Shown piece after piece: positions 13,601 to 28,600 of a stretch of 64,000 nt of DNA. The position numbers and the translations under genes are program-made. The notes under the pieces are model-generated. The model saw only the letters and a program-made list of their open reading frames with translations. It was not told the DNA's origin and searched no databases. How positions within the stretch are numbered: position 1 is the stretch's first letter; each line of letters begins with the position of its first letter. The DNA is from Oasisia sp. SBJ-2009. Lineage: Eukaryota; Annelida; Polychaeta; Sabellida; Siboglinidae. Location: positions 39,402,141 to 39,466,140 of the forward strand of contig OZ024857.1 of the NCBI GenBank assembly GCA_964017155.1, in the 5' to 3' direction.

Positions 13601-16600
13601 GGTGGGTGGTTGAGTGGGTGGGTAGTTGAGTGGGTGGGTGGTTGAGTGGGTGGGAGGGTGGTTGAGTGGGTGGGAGGGTGGTTGAGTGGGTGGGAGGGTG
13701 GTTGAGTGGGTGGGAGGGTGGTTGAGTGGGTGGGAGGGTGGTTGAGTGGGTGGGAGGGTGGTTGAGTGGGTGGGAGGGTGATTGAGTGGGTGGGAGGGTG
13801 GTTGAGTGGGTGGGAGGATGGGTGGTTGAGTGGGTGGCTGAGTGGCAGGGTGGGTGGTTGAGTGGGTGGGTGGGTGGGTAAGTGAGTGAGTGGGTAGCAC
13901 CCATACTGGATGTCCACACACTGACATGTCTGTACAGCAGGAGGTATCTTGTGATTAGATCATCACTGTGGTAAATGTGACTAGGGTATTGTTTGGTTTT
14001 CAGGGTTGTCTTTCCCTAGAATCGACAGTCCCCTGTAGGTTACATGTTATTGCCATGTGTTGGATCTTCTACCCCCGGCATAGACATCAGGCCGAATGTG
14101 ATAGTATATTTTTTGTATGACTAGATTCCAATACGGTTAATGGTTCATTAAGTACAACCCCCTAACCTGTGCTTCAGATGACTGGATTAAATACAACCCC
14201 CTAACCCGTGCTTCAGATGACTGGATTAAATACAACCCCCTAGCCCGTGCTTCAGATGACTGTGGATTAAGTCCACCCCCTTAATCCTTGCTTCAGATGA
14301 ATGTGGGTTAAGTACAACCCCCTAACCCTTGCTTCAGATAACTGGATTAAGTCCAACCCCCTAACCCATGCTTCAGACGACTGGATTAAGTACAACCCCC
14401 TAACCCTTGCTTCAGATGAATGTGGGATAAGTACAACCCCCTAACCCTTGCTTCAGATGACTGGGTTAAGTACAACCCCCTAACCCTTGCTTCAGATGAC
14501 TGGGTTAAGTACAACCCCCTAACCCTTGCTTCAGATGACTGTGGATCTGAAGAATCAGAACCTGGCTGTGTTTATTGGGGCAACTGTTGAGACTCCCAAC
14601 ATCTGTGAAGTGTGGGAATACTGCCCCAAGGGTAGCATACAGGTAAATCTTGTCAAGTGAATTATAAATACACTGCTAATTTTATGTCATAAATTAGTGC
14701 ACGCCATTGATGCCATGTGTGGGGTAACAATGTTTGTGTATTTTTGATGATTAGATGATATTCTGGACATTAATTCTGTGGTAGTTTTAACTCAATACAA
14801 ATCAAGTACAAATTGATAATGATGTTTATGACAGCTGAATGTGAGTTGAACTTGAATCCTAGAGTTATATGGTGGTGGTTGTTTGGACGGTTTTCATGAA
14901 AGCAGATGATGGATGGTTGATGTTTTCATGGTTAAAAACGTTTGCAATTTTGATTATCAACGGTGGTCAGAAACTTGTACATCCAAGTCTAAGGACAGTG
15001 CTATCACGTTTGGTACCAAAGGAATCCGAACTTAATTTTGTAATCTTTTACATTTGTATGAACTGTAACATTTATAAAACAATTGTATTCAATTATTATT
15101 AAGTTAAACTATATACTTACACTTATATAATAAAAGGCATAGTATAGGTTGTTGGTGCCTCTGATTAAAGTACACAATGAACATTACTCTGTGAAGAAGA
15201 AAAATATGATGTAGGTACAAAAGAAAACTTGCTTGTGAATTACTGGTAGGAGGCTTATTTGGGACCGACATCTGGGAAATGTTTTTAAAAACAATGCATT
15301 TATTAAGAGGAAATACAAATTTTGGATTATATATAACATATGTTGCTATAAATATGTTCACAACATCTAGGATAAAAGTTTAAAAAAAAACTGCATTAAT
15401 TATGATGAATTGTTTTTGACTGTATATAACATCATATGTTGATATAAATATGTTCACATTTGAAGTTATAAAATGCAGTATTTTTCAGGATGTGATTTGG
15501 AATGAGAACATCAAACTTGATGACATGTTCAAGTTTTCTCTGGCGATAGACATATTTAAGGTGAGCCTACAAGGTGGGAGGAAGGGTGTGTACAGGGGTG
15601 TGGGAAGTGGGGAATGGGATGACAGACAGGGAGTGGAGGTAGGAGAAGGCAGTGAAACAGGTTCACCGAAGGAAGAAGGGCAAACATCTAGAATCAACAT
15701 TTAGGCTGGTATCATCCATGGATACCAAGGACAAAGATGAACATAGTTAGCATTTGGGATACCTAATAATACTGAAAAGAAGTCCAGTGTATATTTTAAT
15801 GTGCGCTGTATTTAGCTGGGCCATCCTGAATTAATATATTTATTATTTTTGTATCCAGTTAACTCAAAAGCAACAATTTTCAGCATGTTACATGTGTCAA
15901 TACTGGCTTCAGAGTGAATCTGGTGCTTTTTAACTTGGTGGTAAACAAAATATACTGTTAAAAAAAAATGATGTATCATTATATGTTCTGTTAATAAAAC
16001 TGTGAATTGTTTAAGGGCCTGAGATATCTGCATGAGAGTGAACTCGGCTGTCACGGTCGACTGAAGAGCCCCAACTGTGTCATAGACGGCCGCTGGGTGT
16101 GTAAGCTGACCGACTACGGCCTTGACCACCTCCGCAGTGGTCAACAACTTGACCCGGAAGTGACCGAACACATGAAATATTCAAGTAAATCATTTCTGTT
16201 TCCTAATCAGTTATGCTAGAGTGTCAATTTATTTTAGAAATATGTTGGATTTTCTTTTAATATCTGAATATATCTTCATATTTTATACTTGGTGAATCGT
16301 AATTAATGCAATTACGTATCATGGCCTGAGTTCTCACATGTTCCTAGCTATTACTGATGTCATGAACCTGTACCCCTTACCTGTATCTCACAGCCAGCCC
16401 TAGCTCCCCCAGCAGTGTCCAATGTTTGCTAGTGACCCTACCTGGACTGTCATTACACTGTCTCACCCACAGGTTCTGTATAGGCCATCATTAAACATGA
16501 CACTTGTCCCCCAGGTCAGTTCTGGCTGGCCCCGGAGCTCCTGAGGACGGGGAAGCCGTGCTCCCAGAAGGGAGACATCTACGCGGGAGGAGTCATCCTC

Positions 16601-19600
16601 AAGGAGATCTTCTCCCGGAGTTCTCCTTACTCCGAAGCTGACGAACTCAGTCCTCGAGGTAAAATACCCACAACCCACTGGGTACATTTCATATTCAACT
16701 AAACATTGAATTTACGTAGTCACAGTTATTTAAAATGTTACCTCCAATAGAGGAGTGTTGATTTATGAGACAACAGGTTTGTGAGACAGCTAACTTTAAA
16801 TTTTACGTAGGATGCCTAGGTTGTATACTGTCAGAAGTTGTTTTCTTTGTGAACTATTTTTTTGGCTCCCAGAAAAAGTAGTGCGGAAAGCAGACGTGTA
16901 TTTGACACAAGTGATGCTGAATTCAGCAGTTGAATACTGTGAACAAAATTGTATAAATGTTTTATCATATTCAGGTTGAAATGCAGAACAATACATTACG
17001 AAGAAGCAAAACATTATAAAGGATGTACAGGGCCTAAAGCTTTGCTTCAACCCACGATGCACTGTTACTCAACGATGAGTCTTCTATGAAGCATTCAAAA
17101 TAACTATTTTGAATATTAATTCCACAGAAACAAAATGCAATAGAAATAAAAGTTTTTGTTGTTTTTCTTGTGAGCAGAGATCATTGAGAAGGTGACAGAT
17201 GGACCAGGACCCATGGGACCTTTCCGGCCAGACCTCACGGAGGTGGCAGGCCCACAGACCCTACACTCCCTGATACGTGAGAGTTGGACCGAGGACCCTG
17301 CTGACAGACCATCAGTGACACAACTTCTGAAGGACCTTCAACTCATCAACCCCTTCAAGTCAGAGTTGTGTTGTGTTACACTGTGTGCTGAATGTACCTC
17401 AAGATAATTCTTACATTTTTCAAGAATATATTTTTGTAATATACCATTAATATGAGATTAATGTTTATTAAAATAAAAAATGTATTTAATAAATTTTCAT
17501 TAAAATGTTTTGCAAGTGTTGAAAACAACGTTTGGGGGGAGTGTGTTGGCTTCCAACATGGGTAAATCTTTTTACAAGAAATTATCTTACACATTAAAAA
17601 TAACTTTATAAAAAGCTTCATTAGTGGATGTAATGTTTTGGTGATAATAATGATGATGTAGGTATGATGACATGGTTAAGATGACTTGGTTAAGATGACA
17701 TGGTTATGATGACATGGTTAAGATGACATGGTTATGATGACGTGGTTAAGATGACATGGTTATGATGACATGGTTAAGATGACGTGGTTATGATGACATG
17801 GTTATGATGACATGGTTATAATGACATGGTTAAGATGACATGATTATGGTGACATGGTTATAATGACATGGTTAAGATGACATGATTATGATGACGTGGT
17901 TATGATGTTGTGGTTATGATGACATGGTTATGATGACGTGGTTATGATGACATGGTTATGATGACATGGTTATGATGACATGGTTAAGATGACATGGTTA
18001 TAATGACATGGTTAAGATGACATGATTATGGTGACATGGTTATGATGACGTGGTTATGATGACATGGTTAAGATGACATGATTATGGTGACATGGTTAAG
18101 ATGACGTGGTTATGATGACATGGTTAAGATGACATGATTATCGTAACATGGTTATGATGACTTGTTGACAGGACAGCGAATGTGATGGACAACATGGTGT
18201 CGATGATGGAGAAATACACAAATAACCTGGAGGAGCTGGTGAGTGAGAGAACGTCGCAGTTGGAGGAGGAGAAGACGCGGTCTGAGAACCTGCTGCTGCG
18301 GATGTTGCCCAGGTGAATGAGAGGGTTCTAGAGCATGCTTTCTTTTACAAACAACAGTTTACTAATGTACCTTTTGTCAGAAGTTAATATTTATTTTGCA
18401 ATACTTCTTTGTTTTGTTTGGAATATGATGCAAAAAACACAGGAACTTATTACTTTATTTTCTTTTTTTAACCATTGCAACAGCGAACACAGCAAATACA
18501 TGGTGTAGTTCCTTGGGTATGTCTAGGTGGCGCTGTGTTACAGGTCAGTTGCCGAATGTCTGAAGCACGGAGTCGCTGTCCAGCCTGAGGCATTCGATAC
18601 GGTCAGCATCTACTTCTCGGACATTGTCCAGTTCACCAAACTCTCGGCCGCCAGCACGGCCATACAGGTAGGGGGCAGCACCAGTGTGTCACGGAATGAT
18701 GTGAGCATCAGTCAGGGACAGTAACCTGCTACTTAGAGTTAATTACAAGTACACATTTTAGAATGAATGTGAAAATACATACTGTATACATACTTACTGC
18801 ATTACAAAATAGAAACAGCTTAGATGTTACTTTTTCTGAAGATCCATTTGATTAGTGGCTTTTGTCTCAGTTTATTGGGAAACAATCTATAATATGAAAT
18901 TGTATCTCACAATTGTGCATCTAATTGTGTGTTGTGATATAGTATTCGACATCGTTCTTTGCCAATGTGAGCTCTGATAAAAGGCTAAACGAGTGGCTTG
19001 AGTGGTCTGTCACCAAGTGGCATGAGTGGTCTGTCACCAAGTGGCATGAGCGGTCTGTCACCAAGTGGCATGAGTGGTCTGTCACCAAGTGGCATGAGTG
19101 GTCTGTCACCAAGTGGCATGAGTGGTCTGTCACCAAGTGGCATGAGTGGTCTGTCACCAAGTGGCATGAGTGGTCAGTCACCAAGTGGCATGAGTGGTCT
19201 GTCACCAAGTGGCATGAGTGGTCTGTCACCAAGTGGCATGAGTGGTCTGTCACCAAGTGGCATGAGTGGTCTGTCACCAAGTGGCATGAGTGGTCTGTCA
19301 CCAAGTGGCATGAGTGGTCTGTCACCAAGTGGCATGAGTGGTCTGTCACCAAGTGGCATGAGTGGTCTGTCACCAAGTGGCATGAGTGGTCTGTCACCAA
19401 GTGGCATGAGTGGTCTGTCACCAAGTGGCATGAGTGGTCTGTCACCAAGTGGCATGAGTGGTCTGTCACCAAGTGGCATGAGTGGTCTGTCACCAAGTGG
19501 CATGAGTGGTCTGTCACCAAGTGGCATGAGTGGTCTGTCACCAAGTGGCATGAGTGGTCTGTCACCAAGTGGCATGAGTGGTCTGTCACCAAGTGGCATG

Positions 19601-22600
19601 AGTGGTCTGTCACCAAGTGGCATGAGTGGTCAGTCACCAAGTGGCATGAGTGGTCAGTCACCAAGTGGCATGAGTGGTCTGTCACCAAGTGGCATGAGTG
19701 GTCTGTCACCAAGTGGCATGAGTGGTCTGTCACCAAGTGGCATGAGTGGTCTGTCACCAAGTGGCATGAGTGGTCTGTCACCAAGTGGCATGAGTGGTCT
19801 GTCACCAAGTGGCATGAGTGGTCTGTCACCAAGTGGCATGAGTGGTCTGTCACCAAGTGGCATGAGTGGTCTGTCACCAAGTGGCATGAGTGGTCTGTCA
19901 CCAAGTGGCATGAGTGGTCTGTCACCAAGTGGCATGAGTGGTCTGTCACCAAGTGGCATGAGTGGTCTGTCACCAAGTGGCATGAGTGGTCTGTCACCAA
20001 GTGGCATGAGTGGTCTGTCACCAAGTGGCATGAGTGGTCTGTCACCAAGTGGCATGAGTGGTCTGTCACCAAGTGGCATGAGTGGTCTGTCACCAAGTGG
20101 CATGAGTGGTCTGTCACCAAGTGGCATGAGTGGTCTGTCACCAAGTGGCATGAGTGGTCTGTCACCAAGTGGCATGAGTGGTCTGTCACCAAGTGGCATG
20201 AGTGGTCTGTCACCAAGTGGCATGAGTGGTCTGTCACCAAGTGGCATGAGTGGTCTGTCACCAAGTGGCATGAGTGGTCTGTCACCAAGTGGCATGAGTG
20301 GTCTGCCACCAAGTGGCATGAGTGGTCTGTCACCAAGTGGCATGAGTGGTCTGTCACCAAGTGGCATGAGTGGTCTGTCACCAAGTGGCATGAGTGGTCT
20401 GTCACCAAGTGGCATGAGTGGTCTGTCACCAAGTGGCATGAGTGGTCTGTCACCAAGTGGCATTGGTGGTCTGTCACCAAGTGGCACGAGTGGTCTATGA
20501 CCAAGTGGCACGAGTGGTCTGTCACCAAGTGGCACGAGTGGTCTGTCACCAAGTGGCATGAGTGGTCTGTCACCAAGTGGCATGAGTGGTGTGTCACCAA
20601 GTGGCATTGAGAGGTCTGTCAACAAGTGGCATGAGTGGTCAGTCACCAAGTGGCATGGGTAGTCTGTCACCAAGTGGCATGGGTAGTCTGTCACCAAGTG
20701 GCATGAGTGGTCTGTCACCAAGTGGCACGAGTGGTCTGTCACCAAGTGACACGAGTGGTCTGTCACCAAGTGGCACGAGTGGTCTGTCACCAAGTGGCAC
20801 GAATGGTCTGTCACCAAGTGGCATGGGTGGTCTGTCACCAAGTGGCATGGGTGGTCTGTCACCAAGTGACATGAGTGGTCTGTCACCAAGTGGCATGAGT
20901 GGTCTGTCACCAAGTGGCATGAGTGGTATGTCACCAAGTGGCATGAGTGGTCTGTCACCAAGTGGCATGAGTGGTCTGTCACCAAGTGGCATGAGTGGTC
21001 TGTCACCAAGTGGCATGAGTGGTCTGTCACCAAGTGGCATGAGTGGTCTGTTACCAAGTGACATGAGTGGTCAGTCACCAAGTGGCATGAGTGGTCTGTC
21101 ACCAAGTGGCATGAGTGGTCTGTCACCAAGTGACATGATTGGTCAGTCACCAAGTGACATGACTGGTCAGTCACCAAGTGGCATGAGTGGTCTGTCACCA
21201 AGTGGCATGAGTGGTCTGTTACCAAGTGGCATGAGTGGTCTGTCACCAAGTGGCATGAGTGGTCTGTCACCAAGTGGCATGAGTGGTCTGTCACCAAGTG
21301 GCATGAGTGGTCTGTCACCAAGTGACATGAGTGGTCTGTCACGAAGTGACATGAGTGGTCTGTCACCAAATGACATGAGTGGTCTGTCATCAAGTGACAT
21401 GAGTGGTCTGTCACCAAGTGGCATGGGAGGTCTGTCACGAAGTGGCATGAGTGGTGTGTCACCAAGTGGCATTGAGAGGTCTGTCAACAAGTGGCATGAG
21501 TGGTCTGTCACCAAGTGGCATGAGTGGTCTGTCACCAAGTGACATGATTGGTCAGTCACCAAGTGACATGACTGGTCAGTCACCAAGTGACATGAGTGGT
21601 CTGTCACCAAGTGGCATGAGTGGTCTGTTACCAAGTGGCATGAGTGGTCTGTCACCAAGTGGCATGAGTGGTCTGTCACCAAGTGGCATGAGTGGTCTGT
21701 CACCAAGTGACATGACTGGTCAGTCACCAAGTGACATGACTGGTCAGTCACCAAGTGACATGAGTGGTCTGTCACCAAGTGGCATGAGTGGTCTGTTACC
21801 AAGTGGCATGAGTGGTCTATCACCAAGTGGCATGAGTGGTCTGTTACCAAGTGACATGGGTGGTCAGTCACCAAGTGGCATGGGTGGTCTGTCACCAAGT
21901 GGCATGAGTGGTCTGTCACCAAGTGGCATGAGTGGTGTGTCACCAATTGGCATTAGTGGTCTGTCACCAAGTGGCATGCGTGGTCTGTCACCAAGTGGCA
22001 TGAGTGGTCTGTCACCAAGTGGCATGAATGGTCTGTCACCAAGTGGCATGGGTGCTCTGTCACCAAGTGGCATGAGTGGTCTGTCACCAAGTGACATGAG
22101 TGGTCTGTCACCACCAAATGACATGAGTGGTCTGTCACCAAATGGCATGAGTGGTCTGTCACCAAGTGGCATGAGTGGTCTGTCACCACCAAATGACATG
22201 GGTGGTCTGTCGCCAAGTGGCATGAGTGGTCTGTCACCAAGTGGCATGAGTGGTCTGTCACCAAGTGACATGAGTGGTCTGTCACCACCAAATGACATGG
22301 GTGGTCTGTCGCCAAGTGGCATGAGTGGTCTGTCACCAAGTGGCATGAGTGGTCTGTCACCAAGTGACATGAGTGGTCTGTCACCAAGTGACATGAGTGG
22401 TCTGTCACCAAATGACATGAGTGGTCTGTCATCAAGTGACATGAGTGGTCTGTCACCAAGTGGCATGAGTGGTCTGTCACCAAGTGGCATGGGAGGTCTG
22501 TCACTAAGTGGCATGAGTGGTCAGTCACCAAGTGGCATTGAGTGGTCTGTCACCAAGTGGCATGAGTGGTCTGTCACCAAGTGGCATGAGTGGTCTGTCA

Positions 22601-25600
22601 CCAAGTGGCATGAGTGGTCTGTCACCAAGTGGCATGAGTGGTCTGTCACCAAGTGACATGATTGGTCAGTCACCAAGTGACATGACTGGTCAGTCACCAA
22701 GTGACATGAGTGGTCTGTCATCAAGTGGCATGAGTGGTCTGTTACCAAGTGGCATGAGTGGTCTATCACCAAGTGGCATGAGTGGTCTGTTACCAAGTGA
22801 CATGAGTGGTCAGTCACCAAGTGGCATGGGTGGTCTGTCTCCAAGTGGCATGAGTGGTCTGTCACCAAGTGGCATGAGTGGTCTGTCACCAAGTGACATG
22901 ACTGGTAAGTCACCAAGTGACATGACTGGTCAGTCACCAAGTGACATGAGTGGTCTGTCACCAAGTGGCATGAGTGGTCTGTTACCAAGTGGCATGAGTG
23001 GTCTATCACCAAGTGGCATGAGTGGTCTGTTACCAAGTGACATGGGTGGTCAGTCACCAAGTGGCATGGGTGGTCTGTCACCAAGTGGCATGAGTGGTCT
23101 GTCACCAAGTGGCATGAGTGGTGTGTCACCAATTGGCATTAGTGGTCTGTCACCAAGTGGCATGCGTGGTCTGTCACCAAGTGGCATGAGTGGTCTGTCA
23201 CCAAGTGGCATGAATGGTCTGTCACCAAGTGGCATGGGTGCTCTGTCACCAAGTGGCATGAGTGGTCTGTCACCAAGTGACATGAGTGGTCTGTCACCAC
23301 CAAATGACAGGAGTGGTCTGTCACCAAATGGCATGAGTGGTCTGTCACCAAGTGGCATGAGTGGTCTGTCACCACCAAATGACATGGGTGGTCTGTCGCC
23401 AAGTGGCATGAGTGGTCTGTCACCAAGTGGCATGAGTGGTCTGTCACCAAGTGACATGAGTGGTCTGTCACCACCAAATGACATGGGTGGTCTGTCGCCA
23501 AGTGGCATGAGTGGTCTGTCACCAAGTGGCATGAGTGGTCTGTCACCAAGTGACATGAGTGGTCTGTCACCAAGTGACATGAGTGGTCTGTCACCAAATG
23601 ACATGAGTGGTCTGTCATCAAGTGACATGAGTGGTCTGTCACCAAGTGGCATGAGTGGTCTGTTACCAAGTGGCATGAGTGGTCTGTCACCAAGTGACAT
23701 GAGTGGTCTGTCACCAAGTGGCATGGGAGGTCTGTCACGAAGTGGCATGAGTGGTGTGTCACCAAGTGGCATTGAGAGGTCTGTCAACAAGTGGCATGAG
23801 TGGTCTGTCACCAAGTGGCATGAGTGGTCTGTCACCAAGTGACATGATTGGTCAGTCACCAAGTGACATGACTGGTCAGTCACCAAGTGACATGAGTGGT
23901 CTGTCACCAAGTGGCATGAGTGGTCTGTTACCAAGTGGCATGAGTGGTCTGTCACCAAGTGGCATGAGTGGTCTGTCACCAAGTGGCATGAGTGGTCTGT
24001 CACCAAGTGACATGACTGGTCAGTCACCAAGTGACATGACTGGTCAGTCACCAAGTGACATGAGTGGTCTGTCACCAAGTGGCATGAGTGGTCTGTTACC
24101 AAGTGGCATGAGTGGTCTATCACCAAGTGGCATGAGTGGTCTGTTACCAAGTGACATGGGTGGTCAGTCACCAAGTGGCATGGGTGGTCTGTCACCAAGT
24201 GGCATGAGTGGTCTGTCACCAAGTGGCATGAGTGGTGTGTCACCAATTGGCATTAGTGGTCTGTCACCAAGTGGCATGCGTGGTCTGTCACCAAGTGGCA
24301 TGAGTAGTCTGTCACCAAGTGGCATGAATGGTCTGTCACCAAGTGGCATGGGTGCTCTGTCACCAAGTGGCATGAGTGGTCTGTCACCAAGTGACATGAG
24401 TGGTCTGTCACCACCAAATGACATGAGTGGTCTGTCACCAAATGGCATGAGTGGTCTGTCACCACCAAATGACATGGGTGGTCTGTCGCCAAGTGGCATG
24501 AGTGGTCTGTCACCAAGTGGCATGAGTGGTCTGTCACCAAGTGACATGAGTGGTCTGTCACCACCAAATGACATGGGTGGTCTGTCGCCAAGTGGCATGA
24601 GTGGTCTGTCACCAAGTGGCATGAGTGGTCTGTCACCAAGTGACATGAGTGGTCTGTCATCAAGTGACATGAGTGGTCTGTCACCAAGTGGCATGAATGG
24701 TCTGTCACCAAGTGGCATGGGAGGTCTGTCACTAAGTGGCATGAGTGGTCAGTCACCAAGTGGCATTGAGTGGTCTGTCACTAAGTGGCATGAGTGGTCA
24801 GTCACCAAGTGGCATTGAGTGGTCTGTCACCAAGTGGCATGAGTGGTCTGTCACCAAGTGGCATGAGTGGTCTGTCACCAAGTGGCATGAGTGGTCTGTC
24901 ACCAAGTGGCATGAGTGGTCTGTCACCAAGTGACATGATTGGTCAGTCACCAAGTGACATGACTGGTCAGTCACCAAGTGACATGAGTGGTCTGTCACCA
25001 AATGACATGAGTGGTCTGTCATCAAGTGACATGAGTGGTCTGTCACCAAGTGGCATGAGTGGTCTGTCACCAAGTGGCATGGGAGGTCTGTCACTAAGTG
25101 GCATGAGTGGTCAGTCACCAAGTGGCATTGAGTGGTCTGTCACCAAGTGGCATGAGTGGTCTGTCACCAAGTGGCATGAGTGGTCTGTCACCAAGTGGCA
25201 TGAGTGGTCTGTCACCAAGTGGCATGAGTGGTCTGTTACCAAGTGACATGAGTGGTCAGTCACCAAGTGGCATGAGTGGTCTGTCACCAAGTGGCATGAG
25301 TGGTCTGTCACCAAGTGACATGATTGGTCAGTCACCAAGTGACATGACTGGTCAGTCACCAAGTGGCATGAGTGGTCTGTCACCAAGTGGCATGAGTGGT
25401 CTGTTACCAAGTGGCATGAGTGGTCTGTCACCAAGTGGCATGAGTGGTCTGTCACCAAGTGGCATGAGTGGTCTGTCACCAAGTGGCATGAGTGGTCTGT
25501 CACCAAGTGACATGAGTGGTCTGTCACGAAGTGACATGAGTGGTCTGTCACCAAATGACATGAGTGGTCTGTCATCAAGTGACATGAGTGGTCTGTCACC

Positions 25601-28600
25601 AAGTGGCATGGGAGGTCTGTCACGAAGTGGCATGAGTGGTGTGTCACCAAGTGGCATTGAGAGGTCTGTCAACAAGTGGCATGAGTGGTCTGTCACCAAG
25701 TGGCATGAGTGGTCTGTCACCAAGTGACATGATTGGTCAGTCACCAAGTGACATGACTGGTCAGTCACCAAGTGACATGAGTGGTCTGTCACCAAGTGGC
25801 ATGAGTGGTCTGTTACCAAGTGGCATGAGTGGTCTGTCACAAAGTGGCATGAGTGGTCTGTCACCAAGTGGCATGAGTGGTCTGTCACCAAGTGACATGA
25901 CTGGTCAGTCACCAAGTGACATGACTGGTCAGTCACCAAGTGACATGAGTGGTCTGTCACCAAGTGGCATGAGTGGTCTGTTACCAAGTGGCATGAGTGG
26001 TCTATCACCAAGTGGCATGAGTGGTCTGTTACCAAGTGACATGGGTGGTCAGTCACCAAGTGGCATGGGTGGTCTGTCACCAAGTGGCATGAGTGGTCTG
26101 TCACCAAGTGGCATGAGTGGTGTGTCACCAATTGGCATTAGTGGTCTGTCACCAAGTGGCATGCGTGGTCTGTCACCAAGTGGCATGAGTGGTCTGTCAC
26201 CAAGTGGCATGAATGGTCTGTCACCAAGTGGCATGGGTGCTCTGTCACCAAGTGGCATGAGTGGTCTGTCACCAAGTGACATGAGTGGTCTGTCACCACC
26301 AAATGACATGAGTGGTCTGTCACCAAATGGCATGAGTGGTCTGTCACCAAGTGGCATGAGTGGTCTGTCACCACCAAATGACATGGGTGGTCTGTCGCCA
26401 AGTGGCATGAGTGGTCTGTCACCAAGTGGCATGAGTGGTCTGTCACCAAGTGACATGAGTGGTCTGTCACCACCAAATGACATGGGTGGTCTGTCGCCAA
26501 GTGGCATGAGTGGTCTGTCACCAAGTGGCATGAGTGGTCTGTCACCAAGTGACATGAGTGGTCTGTCACCAAGTGACATGAGTGGTCTGTCACCAAATGA
26601 CATGAGTGGTCTGTCATCAAGTGACATGAGTGGTCTGTCACCAAGTGGCATGAGTGGTCTGTCACCAAGTGGCATGGGAGGTCTGTCACTAAGTGGCATG
26701 AGTGGTCAGTCACCAAGTGGCATTGAGTGGTCTGTCACCAAGTGGCATGAGTGGTCTGTCACCAAGTGGCATGAGTGGTCTGTCACCAAGTGGCATGAGT
26801 GGTCTGTCACCAAGTGGCATGAGTGGTCTGTCACCAAGTGACATGATTGGTCAGTCACCAAGTGACATGACTGGTCAGTCACCAAGTGACATGAGTGGTC
26901 TGTCATCAAGTGGCATGAGTGGTCTGTTACCAAGTGGCATGAGTGGTCTATCACCAAGTGGCATGAGTGGTCTGTTACCAAGTGACATGAGTGGTCAGTC
27001 ACCAAGTGGCATGGGTGGTCTGTCTCCAAGTGGCATGAGTGGTCTGTCACCAAGTGGCATGAGTGGTCTGTCACCAAGTGACATGACTGGTAAGTCACCA
27101 AGTGACATGACTGGTCAGTCACCAAGTGACATGAGTGGTCTGTCACCAAGTGGCATGAGTGGTCTGTTACCAAGTGGCATGAGTGGTCTATCACCAAGTG
27201 GCATGAGTGGTCTGTTACCAAGTGACATGGGTGGTCAGTCACCAAGTGGCATGGGTGGTCTGTCACCAAGTGGCATGAGTGGTCTGTCACCAAGTGGCAT
27301 GAGTGGTGTGTCACCAATTGGCATTAGTGGTCTGTCACCAAGTGGCATGCGTGGTCTGTCACCAAGTGGCATGAGTGGTCTGTCACCAAGTGGCATGAAT
27401 GGTCTGTCACCAAGTGGCATGGGTGCTCTGTCACCAAGTGGCATGAGTGGTCTGTCACCAAGTGACATGAGTGGTCTGTCACCACCAAATGACAGGAGTG
27501 GTCTGTCACCAAATGGCATGAGTGGTCTGTCACCAAGTGGCATGAGTGGTCTGTCACCACCAAATGACATGGGTGGTCTGTCGCCAAGTGGCATGAGTGG
27601 TCTGTCACCAAGTGGCATGAGTGGTCTGTCACCAAGTGACATGAGTGGTCTGTCACCACCAAATGACATGGGTGGTCTGTCGCCAAGTGGCATGAGTGGT
27701 CTGTCACCAAGTGGCATGAGTGGTCTGTCACCAAGTGACATGAGTGGTCTGTCACCAAGTGACATGAGTGGTCTGTCACCAAATGACATGAGTGGTCTGT
27801 CATCAAGTGACATGAGTGGTCTGTCACCAAGTGGCATGAGTGGTCTGTTACCAAGTGGCATGAGTGGTCTGTCACCAAGTGACATGAGTGGTCTGTCACC
27901 AAGTGGCATGGGAGGTCTGTCACGAAGTGGCATGAGTGGTGTGTCACCAAGTGGCATTGAGAGGTCTGTCAACAAGTGGCATGAGTGGTCTGTCACCAAG
28001 TGGCATGAGTGGTCTGTCACCAAGTGACATGATTGGTCAGTCACCAAGTGACATGACTGGTCAGTCACCAAGTGACATGAGTGGTCTGTCACCAAGTGGC
28101 ATGAGTGGTCTGTTACCAAGTGGCATGAGTGGTCTGTCACCAAGTGGCATGAGTGGTCTGTCACCAAGTGGCATGAGTGGTCTGTCACCAAGTGACATGA
28201 CTGGTCAGTCACCAAGTGACATGACTGGTCAGTCACCAAGTGACATGAGTGGTCTGTCACCAAGTGGCATGAGTGGTCTGTTACCAAGTGGCATGAGTGG
28301 TCTATCACCAAGTGGCATGAGTGGTCTGTTACCAAGTGACATGGGTGGTCAGTCACCAAGTGGCATGGGTGGTCTGTCACCAAGTGGCATGAGTGGTCTG
28401 TCACCAAGTGGCATGAGTGGTGTGTCACCAATTGGCATTAGTGGTCTGTCACCAAGTGGCATGCGTGGTCTGTCACCAAGTGGCATGAGTAGTCTGTCAC
28501 CAAGTGGCATGAATGGTCTGTCACCAAGTGGCATGGGTGCTCTGTCACCAAGTGGCATGAGTGGTCTGTCACCAAGTGACATGAGTGGTCTGTCACCACC

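Noticed and set aside
12743..13927. Antisense Pro/Thr/His-rich ORFs resembling structural proteins
   Set aside because: Antisense reading of the 16-bp G-rich array; there is no independent coding signal.
12846..14545. Telomere-like or origin-like G-rich DNA
   Set aside because: The unit GGTTGAGTGGGTGGGT is not a telomere repeat and lies in an intron with normal flanking exons.
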